Source: Anastrepha obliqua
Lineage: Eukaryota; Arthropoda; Insecta; Diptera; Tephritidae
DNA: 64,000 nt
Assembly (NCBI RefSeq): GCF_027943255.1
Contig: NC_072895.1
Span: 71,674,001 to 71,738,000, forward strand
Direction: 5' to 3'
Below the pieces are notes generated by a model. It was given only the letters and a program-made list of their open reading frames with translations. It ran no database searches and was not told the origin of the DNA. Below are positions 55,990 through 64,000 of the stretch, piece after piece; within the stretch, counting starts at the first letter, position 1, and every line of letters starts with the position of its first letter. The position numbers were made by a program, and so were the translations under genes.

Positions 55990-57000
55990 TTGGTCACGGC
56001 CAAATCCAATTTGTGATGCCTTCAACACCGCAAACTTGGCGAAAATCCTAGACGCACTGGACAATATTGGAGTATTATCTTACCTGCGGGCATTTATACG
56101 AAGTTATTTTGAATAACGCGCACTATAATACGTCACAACAGCAGACAAAAATGTATCAGATGCGGTTCCCTGGAACTTCAGGTCTGTCAGGGTTCTGCCT
56201 AATGGCGCCAACATTATCAGGTGCGAGGATAGTATCAGTGTAGCCATTGCCGCAAAAACTCTAAGCGGTATGGTCAAAAGAGCTAGTAAAACTATAGCGA
56301 TCGTTCAATCGTGGCTGGCGGAAAATAGACTTCAAATCACGGAGCAGAAAATGGAGTCAATGCTCAAATCTAACCCGACGAAAGTACGGATGTTATCATC
56401 CAAAACACACTTTGAATATGCAACGAAAAAATCATCAGTGAAGATATCGCCATTATTGCTGATAATGTTAAACGCGCACGTGCCAAGGTAAAGGCAGCGT
56501 CAACATCTAGCAGGCGGTGCTCTTGTCTGACATCTGGTCATGTAACCATACATGTTTATTTCGAGTATGTAGCGACTTTAAAACTGTGTCAGCAGATCGC
56601 CGGAATGCGGCCAATAGACATACGAGCAAACGAGGCCGTAATGTTCGCTGGGAGTGGAAAGGAATGCTCCGTAGTATCATACGATAAACCAGTGCCCACA
56701 CGTTGTAGCGCAGATTGAACAATGCGAGGAAGGGTTGCTGGACACATCCCTGCATGCCAGACTTACGCAGAAAGCTAGAAAGAAAGCATGAAAGAGGGTT
56801 TCTAGCCGCGCACAGATGCTTCAAAGCATACCTCCACCGGTTCAACCCCGGTTTGTGTTTGAGTTACGGTTCATGCTACAAAGTAGGGAAAATGGACGGC
56901 AGTATGCGATATAACAGTAGATATGATGAAGAGGCTAAGGACCCACGAAAGTTCATGGCGTATGAGGGGCAATTCATCTTTTCTTTAACCCCCACGATGC
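55990..57000 (+). pseudogene. R1-like LINE ORF2 remnant
   Basis: RT palm: PNPICDAFNTANLAKILDAL and VLSYLRAFIRSYFE, then degraded FADD-region text (CEDSISVAIAAKTLSG), and IVQSWLAENRLQITEQKMES followed by HFEYATKKSS. C-terminal part at 56780-56850: GFLAAHRCFKAYLHRFNPG, similar to the 'GHG-F--YL-RF' segment before the zinc motif. The catalytic FADD/YADD is replaced and the frame changes repeatedly, so the copy is old. The intervening domain is scrambled. No endonuclease part upstream. Confidence 0.75.
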
Positions 57001-57114
57001 ACAGCCTGTGTCTGAAAAAAGGAGCCGCGATAATTCATGAAGTATGAAGATATATATTTCATTTTTTTTATTTTTTTACATGAAAGTATGTACAAAACTA
57101 CGAGTCACAATTAC

Positions 57115-57715
57115 TCAATAAGCCATGTAGTCTCCATCGTTGTCGAGTATAGCCTGTCATCTTATTCATGCTTTGAACCGGCTTTTCTGCGTAGCTCGTC
57201 GACAACCAGGACTAGATTTTGCGAACTTGATGCACGGGTTGCTTTAAATCATAGACTGGCCTTCCGGCAAGATGCGTTTTCATAGTACCCCTCACATTTT
57301 CAATGGGGTTGGCGTCTGGATACTGGGAAGGCCAGTCCAATACTGTGACACCATTTTCTTGTTTTGTTGTTTCTCAATGTGTTTTTCTGAGAGCAGGGGT
57401 TTTGATGATATGTTCGCCCCTTCAGTCGACGTTCGATGGTGTTGATACTCGCATCTATTTTCTTTTTAGCAAGACCTGATCGTGCTTGGCGTAGTTACAA
57501 AGAAGGGTCCCGCTTAAAAAGTTGGCAGATCACTTTATCCTGCTCGGAAAAGTCATCAACATTTTTGTTCACCTTATACCCCTGATTCCACATCACAACC
57601 AACTTTTTTGATTTTTTAATCACTTTTGCAGCCGCGGCGTAAGATAGTTTCGGCCCTTTCGAATGCATGCATAAAAATACCGCCTCAAAACGCTACGCGT
57701 ACGTCTCACTCATTT
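57115..57715 (-). mobile_element. Tc1-like transposon, internally deleted
   Basis: From the right: MSETYA, stop, RFEAVFLCMHSKGPKLSY, AAAAKVIKKSKKLVVMWNQG (helix-turn-helix) and INTIERRLKGRTYHQNP, the N-terminal DNA-binding half. The sequence then jumps to NGVTVLDWPSQYPDANPIEN (the third catalytic region, with Asp and Glu) and VRGTMKTHLAGRPVYDLKQP, STSYAEKPVQSMNKMTGYTR, the C-terminus. The first and second catalytic motifs have been removed by one deletion, and stops are present. TIRs could not be matched. Confidence 0.82.
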
Positions 57716-57719
57716 TTGT

Positions 57720-60150
57720 TTGGGTGCGTTTACGGGAAAGTTTCGAACGACACTTACCTGAGTTAGCACTGGCGTCGTGGCCCTTGGGAGGGGCTATTAC
57801 GCAGCAAAAGACAGAACGGAATATATCTTGAAGTTACAAGAAAAACACCGGTTCTTTTCTTTTGACACAGACTTTAATACTTGGCGGCAATCCCGTGGGG
57901 TGACGAATTCGACGGAACAATTTTTGCTTTGGGAAAAGCTTCTCATAATAAAGCCATTTTCTATTCGAAAGCTGTGTGCATGTCCCTCAATATGTGACTG
58001 CCAAAATATTTTTACCTATTATTATCTAAAAATGTATACGAGTAAACTTCCTTATTTGAACAAATTCTTTTTTGAGCAAACTTATTAAATAAAAAAGTAA
58101 GAGCAATTAAAAGTAACTATAGCATACCGCAATACGCGATTACATATTTCTTACTTCTGATCAACGATTAATCTTAATATTCTTAAGTTTACGATATATA
58201 TTTTTTTTAGGTGAAAAATGGAGATGCCAAATATACAATAATGGGAAGTTTCGCCACGTGGCCTGTCAACAGCTATACGGTTTATTGTATTCAATGGGGA
58301 AAATTACTAAATCATTAACCAATAATAATATTTTTTTGTTTTTGAAGCAGAAACAAAAAGTATCGCTAAAACTAATTTTTGGCGGTGGAGTATTGGCAAT
58401 AGCGAATGCTGGAGTCCCGCAGCAGGGGCCACTCACCATGCTTGAATTGCCTCACTTAAGCGAACTTCTATATACATACATGTCGCGTGTATATATGAGA
58501 ACTTATTTTTAAGCATGTTGATCACTGACAATCGCAACACTCTGTCCATTTGCAAAGTCATGCAACAAATCATTTTGTTACGGGCGCGCACATCAACAAA
58601 CTAGCAACTAAATGTCAGGCACTTATAGTAAAACTACTACTAAACACATGCTTGCCCACCACTTGAACAAATGCGCCCATGCACAGGGGCACATTGAAGA
58701 GTTCGCTTAAATTCAAATGGACAAATGACAATTCTGTAGCCAATTGCGTCCTATCGGCAGCGCTGGCAGGCAAAGCAATTGGCGCACACTTGTCGCGCGC
58801 AAATGGGGCTTGCAAAGGATATAACATAATGTTGCATTTGTATATGTAGTAGCAGAGAGGTCGAACCATGTATGCGTGAGTCCTACTGTAGATGAATATA
58901 GTAGCTCGATATGCCCGATTGACCCTCGTTGGTCAACTACGTATATTGAGCTGGGCAGCACATCATTTGAATGCGTGACGAATGAGTTGAACTGTGTAGA
59001 AACCATTTGCCATGTTGTGTGATCGCAAATGAGTGAGCACTTGCGTACACACGTGTCGTATTAGAATCGGTGTGAGTAAGTGTTGGTGTAATTGCGTTGT
59101 TTGCTTGCAAGGCAGTTGTCATTGATGCTGTCGACCTACTACTGCTGAGCGTCCAGCTAATGGGCGACTGACTGTTAGGCAGCTGAAGTAAAACATACGA
59201 TTTGTATATGTGTCAGTACGGGTATATATCTATTATTCTATATTTACTACACCGCATACCAATACATACAACCATGTACACTTAGTCTGATACTTGAGGG
59301 CCAATTTTGCTGAAGGGCTGTTGCTTTGCTACAAATAATACTTGCTCAGATCAAATTGGTGGCAATAGCAGGTTGTTGGACGGTGGCGGTAATACATTTT
59401 GCAATAAAGACATTTAACGCTGTTGGTGATATATTTATCACTATGCTTGGAAATGTGAATGCTAGCGCAGACCATTAACAAGTCGCACACACATTCAGCT
59501 TAAAGCACTCTGGAGTGGTAGCAAGTAGAATAAAGCAACTACATCCATAGCGACAGCATCGATTGCAAGAGGCCGAGTAGCAAATGCAACATCAACGATT
59601 GCAATTATTGTTATTGTTTCAATCTTCCAACAAGTGCAATCGTACAAGCAGCGCGCCACGTATGCGCATAGTATACTCGTACACATACATATGCCCATAT
59701 GTATGTATACATTTATATATATATTTGGACACATATTGACAGTTATGTGACAAACTAGCTCTGGTTGTAAACTGCAACTTGGCCTATCAGACCTATTAAA
59801 TTCTCAGAGATTTATTTGCCTAGCAGTGTGAAGTGCTAATGTACCCGTAAGTGTGTGTAGGAGTGTGCTTCTGTCCAGCAGCGTGTAAGTCATATAAGCA
59901 GTAGGTATTTGTAGTGAAGTATGTAATGAATGGTGCAAAAGTTAACTCAACACCAGACCTAACAATTCGACACTTTACCCAAATGGCAACAAAAACCCAT
60001 ATTTATCTGCATCCATAAATACCATTTAAATCGTCTTATACTCCTTGTATACATATTTATGTTAATGTACTATATATGTAAATATTTTCGTTATAGGCAA
60101 TTTAAAATAATGTGCTCATTTCCAAGTGAAATGATGAGGAAACCAGAAGT
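57720..60150. other. No recognisable gene
   Basis: Rich in short TG/CA and ACAT repeats, notably 59685-59735. The frames on both strands at 58615-59122 are repeat-driven. No element ends detected. Confidence 0.45.
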
Positions 60151-60155
60151 ACATA

Positions 60156-60690
60156 TTAGGGTGAGTCAATTTGTATGGAACAACTTTTCCGACATCGTTC
60201 TTGGCAGATTTGGATTCTACATACAATTCTATGGAAAAAAGGCTGGAGCCTAGCTTTTAAGCCAAATTTGAACTACCCAAATTTTAAAAGAAGCTAACTT
60301 TAATCAACAGGAAAATTGAGAGGGATTTGTGGCAATGAAGATAGAAGGTAGAATAAATACACCTTCTCCTGAAAGTAAAAAGGACCTAAAACCAAAATAT
60401 TTATAATTTCGTTATTAATTGTAAAGAAGTATGTGTGATTAGAATGAAAATATTAAAACAAAAATTTTGGAAAATTCGAATTGGAAATTTGGAAAGTTTT
60501 GCTGCAAATTTTAGTTTGCATAATAAAAAAATAACATATAATAAATATAAGAAAATAAATTCTGAGTACTAAAAAATCTCAGTGCCAGTATTAAATAAAG
60601 AAAGCTATGCTCAGGTGGACTTTTTTCTTAGAATCTATGTAGAATCCGAATCTGCCGGGAACGATGCTGGAATAAATTCACCTGCCCTAA
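60156..60690. mobile_element. Long-TIR non-autonomous DNA element
   Basis: 535 bp bounded by TA at 60154-60155 and 60691-60692. The two ends are inverted copies over about 80 bp (60156-60240 against 60612-60690) at roughly 75 percent identity. They include the shared blocks GGCAGATTTGGATTCTACAT and, reversed from the right side, GGCAGATTCGGATTCTACAT. The interior is AT-rich with no open frame. The transposase that would move it is unknown. Confidence 0.8.
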
Positions 60691-60694
60691 TACA

Positions 60695-61412
60695 CATTTA
60701 TTAATTTACAACACTTCAACTTCAGCCCGTCCATAGCGATTGTTCAACGTAGCTGTTGGCACATATACATACTAACATATCCATTTATTCACATCCAGAG
60801 ATGTAATTTAATCAATAACTAAGTAAAATAGCGTGTCATATTGTCCTGCTGCTTATTTCCACTTATTTTTCTTCTGCTAATGATATCCTGGCAGCTTTAC
60901 AAGAAATAGGTCAACTGCCGCTTGGTAAAGTTGCTAATTTGCTTGGCTTAAATCAATTATGTAAATACTTATACACCAGTGTTCAAAATAATAGGAGCGT
61001 GAAGAATTATCAAGATTTAACTTTCATTCTTCTTTTTTGTATCTCATTTTTTAAGTTTTTATGGTACATTCTACAACAATAACTATGTAACTGAAAGTTC
61101 CAAACTCATGAACAACAATTTGAAAAAGCATCAAAGTTTCGAACTTTTTATTTGGAATTTTTAGCAGTTTAATTCATTAAATATTTGTACAGTAAAATGG
61201 AAGTTTCAAAAAACTCAAAATTCTTATTCATTTTCGACAATTTTTTCATTGTTGATCATTTATTCCCATATAAAGGACTCTATATAGAAGAAACTTCTCA
61301 GCATTGTATGCAAAAAAATTGTAAAAAATCAATGCGGCTTCACACTTTCTCTTCATTATACTAAAATTGAATGGGCTATAAAAGTTGAATGGATTTTTCT
61401 AAAGATTCTAAT
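60695..61412. other. No recognisable gene
   Basis: AT-rich spacer between a MITE-like element and a LINE insertion. GTGTTCAAAATAATAGGAGC at 60978-60997 resembles a Tc1/mariner terminal sequence, but no inverted partner was found. Confidence 0.35.
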
Positions 61413-61423
61413 TAAAAAGCTAA

Positions 61424-62783
61424 GGTTAGATTAGGTTAGCCTGGTTGGCAATAAGCCACGCATAGACCTTTTGGTCCCTAGCGATACCAGATGGAGACCG
61501 ACCTCTATGAATACCTAAAGTAGACATCATGTAGGATGTCAGCGATTTTGGCGAATCTAAGTAGGGCTGGGAGCTCCGCTTTTGAGACGTCTTCGAGACC
61601 CTCAAACAGTGGGGCTCCCAGGCATCTTAGTCGCGTTTTTGATAATGCCGGACAAACGCACAGAAGGTGTTCTAAAGTCTCCTTAACATCCTCTCTGCAT
61701 TTTCTGCATTTGTCCGTGTTAGCAATCCCTATCTTGTACGCATGTGCAGCCAATAGATTGTGACTTGTTAGCATACCTATGATAGTTCTGCAATCCTTTC
61801 GCGAGAGCGTAAGTACGAATTGAGTGAGTTTCTTTCTTGTTCTAGTGTAGGCTAGCTCAGCGGCCTTCCCCACAGCAAAAACTTCCGCTTGGAAAATACT
61901 GCTGTGGTCTGGCAGCTTGATAGACCGCCTTATTCCTAGTTTTGAGCAGTAGATACCCGCTCCCACTCCGTCTGGAGTTTTCGAGCCGTCTGTATAGATG
62001 TGAAACGTTCTATGGCCAGGCTTCATGCCTTTGTGCCATCCCTCCTCTTCAATTGTAGTGCGGAACCTTCTCTCCCAATTAAAGTACGGAGTCATGTAGT
62101 CTGTGCCACCTGAGCTCCACTTTCCTATTGAGCTGTGACCGAAGGTTCTGCAGATGAATACCCCCGCAGCCATTAGCCTCCTCGCGGATTTCGCTGCCAG
62201 GTTTTCTGCCATGAGGTCAATAGGTGGCATGCTGAGTATCATTTCCAGCGCCGCCGTTGGAGTGGTCTTCATCGCTCCTGTTATGCACAGAGCAGCGAGT
62301 CGTTGAATCCTTTCCAGCGGCATTAAGTATGTCAGTTTTTTTGTCGCAGTCCACCATACTAAGGTTCCGTACAGCAATATCGGTCTGACTACTGCTGTGT
62401 AGCCCCAATGCATCAGGGAGGGTGATAGACCCCAAGTAACGCCCAGCATTCTTTTACATGCGTACAACGCATTACTGGCCTTTTTCACCCTCTCCTCAAC
62501 TTTGTGCTTCCACAGCAATTTGCTATCCAATATTACTCCGAGGTACCTTGCATAATCTTTGAGAAGTAGTTCGTTGTTGCCTAGCTTCGGGAGGTGCCAC
62601 GCCGGAACTTTGTACTTCCTGGTAAAAAGTACCATGTCCGTTTTCCCCGCGTTTATCCCTAGCCCTGCGCGAGATGCCCATTGATGTATCGTTTTGAGAG
62701 TGCTGTTCATCATATTACTGATGGTGTCCAGGTACATTCCTGTAACTACTACAGCTATGTCATCGGCATATGCCACTAGAGCT
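61424..62783 (-). mobile_element. Young 5'-truncated LOA-like LINE insertion
   Basis: 1360 bp in minus orientation. The 5' end is cut inside the reverse transcriptase, just before the YADD motif. The 3' end is a short TAACC-type repeat (plus strand GGTTAGATTAGGTTAGCC) instead of poly(A). Flanked by a 9-bp direct repeat. A 50-bp piece of the same 3' end is at 41757-41806. The long open frame shows that little time has passed since insertion. Confidence 0.9.
61505..62776 (-). CDS. LOA-like LINE ORF2, 3' part (RT end, partial RNase H, zinc motif)
   Basis: 423 codons without a stop. It opens AYADDIAVVVTGMYL, the RT catalytic site, and continues through INAGKTDMVLFTRKYK, YARYLGVILDSKLLW, WGYTAVVRPILLYGTLVWW and LERIQRLAALCITGAMKTTP (RT thumb). 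An RNase H domain starts FHIYTDGSKTPDGVGAGIY (first catalytic Asp) and SSIFQAEVFAVGKAAEL (Glu). It then passes directly to a stretch ending LTLSRKDCRTIIGML, so the second half of RNase H, with its other catalytic residues, is missing while the frame is kept. The end has CRKCREDVKETLEHLLC, a Cys/His zinc motif. Truncated at the 5' end; GTG is only the first open codon. It has no RT fingers, no endonuclease and no promoter, so it is not expected to act. Confidence 0.92.
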   Translation of the reverse strand: MAYADDIAVVVTGMYLDTISNMMNSTLKTIHQWASRAGLGINAGKTDMVLFTRKYKVPAWHLPKLGNNELLLKDYARYLGVILDSKLLWKHKVEERVKKASNALYACKRMLGVTWGLSPSLMHWGYTAVVRPILLYGTLVWWTATKKLTYLMPLERIQRLAALCITGAMKTTPTAALEMILSMPPIDLMAENLAAKSARRLMAAGVFICRTFGHSSIGKWSSGGTDYMTPYFNWERRFRTTIEEEGWHKGMKPGHRTFHIYTDGSKTPDGVGAGIYCSKLGIRRSIKLPDHSSIFQAEVFAVGKAAELAYTRTRKKLTQFVLTLSRKDCRTIIGMLTSHNLLAAHAYKIGIANTDKCRKCREDVKETLEHLLCVCPALSKTRLRCLGAPLFEGLEDVSKAELPALLRFAKIADILHDVYFRYS

Positions 62784-62794
62784 AAAAGCTAAAA

Positions 62795-64000
62795 CTTTGA
62801 CGAACATTTGATGAAATTTTTAAAAAATTTACGTATTTTTTGCAGAATTTGGAGATATGTGTTATTTGTTTTTGTTGTATGCACTGCATTTTTGTAAAAA
62901 CGAAAAAAAAACGCAAAACAAATTAAATACAAAAATATAGTTAAAACTTAGTAATTCGCTGCACTTCTATTATTTGGAACACAGGTGTGCATATATAATA
63001 TATGCTTGTGTTTATATTCATCTACATTAAATGGCACACATCCTGTGTGTCTAATCATTGATGCTGATCATTGGTTTGGTGAGTGACCTAAGTGTATTGT
63101 TGCTACATATTTCTATGCAAAGACAAATTGATTTGGGAATGCTTTTGAATTAGAAACCCGAAAATACTAATTTGCTTATGTTGAAAGTAGAGATTTTCCC
63201 ATTGAGTTATAAATAAAATATTTTAATTTATACTTTCAGCAAAAATCGGTTTTGCGTATAACGAAAAAATGTTGTTTTTGGGTGTGATAAAATGTCAAAA
63301 GGCGTGCGTTCAACTAAAAAATACCCAAAACCATAGTAAAATTAATATTTTTTATTTACATTTTTTAGCTGAAATTAAAAAAAGAAATAATTTTACCATT
63401 TCAACACTATAATTTTTACATGAAATACACGTAAAATAGATTATACTACTTTACAAGAAAAAAAGTTCGCCATTTGAGCCAAAATCATCGATATATCCTT
63501 TTTTAAGAATCGACTATATATGCCAAAGATATGACGAAAAATGTAGAAAAGGCCGCCTTGGGCAAAAAAAAAATTGCCAAAATACTTTAAACTCAAGAGT
63601 GCAAGGCACACTTTTTTCCGGCATGGTCTAATGTACATAAGACGTAAAACTAATATGACCCGTACGAGTTACTGATACGATTAAAATGATATTTGTGTAA
63701 TACTTCCATGCAAGGCGGATTTATAACAATTGATGGCATCCGCCCAGCTGATTTTTTCGCCGTAAATATGAATAACATGAAAATGATATATTTTGTTTAT
63801 ATCAGCGTGCTTTTAGTACCTTGTCCACAACTGCTTTGCCAAATGGCCCGTCACATAGATTATGAGTAGTATCTACCAAGGTACAATACTGCCGATGTTA
63901 GAAGCGATGTTCAATGAAATCAACAAGGTTTATGAGCAAGTGTTTTAAAAATGTTTTATGAACTGCAATATTCTTGTTTTATGTGCTTAAATTTACATAT
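62795..64000. other. No recognisable gene
   Basis: Very AT-rich. Short frames such as 63441-63638 match nothing known. No TIR or tRNA-like head found to the end of the window. Confidence 0.5.

Larger units (their letters stand above)
61415..62792. repeat. 9-bp target-site duplication around the LINE
   Basis: AAAAGCTAA at 61415-61423 and 62784-62792 exactly bounds the LINE sequence. The right-hand copy abuts the 5' truncation point. Confidence 0.75.

Noticed and set aside
61424..61445. TTAGG-like telomere repeat
   Set aside because: Only an irregular 18-bp GGTTAGATTAGGTTAG; it is the 3' tail of a LINE, and flies are known to lack TTAGG telomeres.

Overview
The window looks like repeat-dense, AT-rich noncoding DNA (intergenic or a large intron) from a higher fly. 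A tephritid-type fruit fly is plausible, but that is an inference from the mix of transposon families. The evidence for an insect is: tetranucleotide ACAT/TATG microsatellites typical of flies; several mariner-class transposons; LOA-, Jockey- and R1-like non-LTR retrotransposon remnants; a piggyBac-like element; and a tRNA-derived SINE present about ten times. I recognise no intact host protein-coding gene. The coding-like stretches I can identify almost all belong to mobile elements, and nearly all are broken.

Layout. 0-5 kb: a mariner relic, a SINE, and a truncated DD37D (maT-like) transposon. 5.4-11.2 kb: a Ty1/copia RNase H fragment, a LOA-like LINE fragment, the 5' half of a Jockey-like LINE, and a possible piggyBac-like N-terminus. 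12.1-17.4 kb: a full-length mariner with good TIRs, then LINE fragments including the endonuclease and reverse transcriptase of a LOA-like element. 19.4-28.3 kb: LINE and mariner debris, two internally deleted DD41D-type transposons, a SINE with target-site duplications, a rearranged U6 snRNA pseudogene, and a mariner lacking its third catalytic Asp. 30-35.9 kb: SINE copies, a palindromic MITE, a 320-bp tandem duplication and the 3' part of a LINE. 38.2-44.3 kb: a DD41D deletion derivative, a LINE tail, a SINE and an RT relic. 47-49.9 kb: an RT relic, a full-length mariner with an internal deletion, and a SINE. 51.2-53.75 kb: a piggyBac-like element flanked by TTAA. 55.3-57.7 kb: a SINE, an R1-like LINE relic and a deleted Tc1-like element. 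60.1-62.8 kb: a long-TIR MITE and a young 5'-truncated LOA-like LINE with a 423-residue open frame.

There is no sign of an operon, a defence system, a CRISPR array or a biosynthetic cluster, and none is expected in this kind of DNA. The most interesting material is the dispersed tRNA-Ser-like SINE family with its conserved core and 3' stem-loop, the triple-headed U6 pseudogene, two candidate non-autonomous DNA elements found only by their inverted ends, and a pattern in which different mariner-class copies have lost different catalytic residues.
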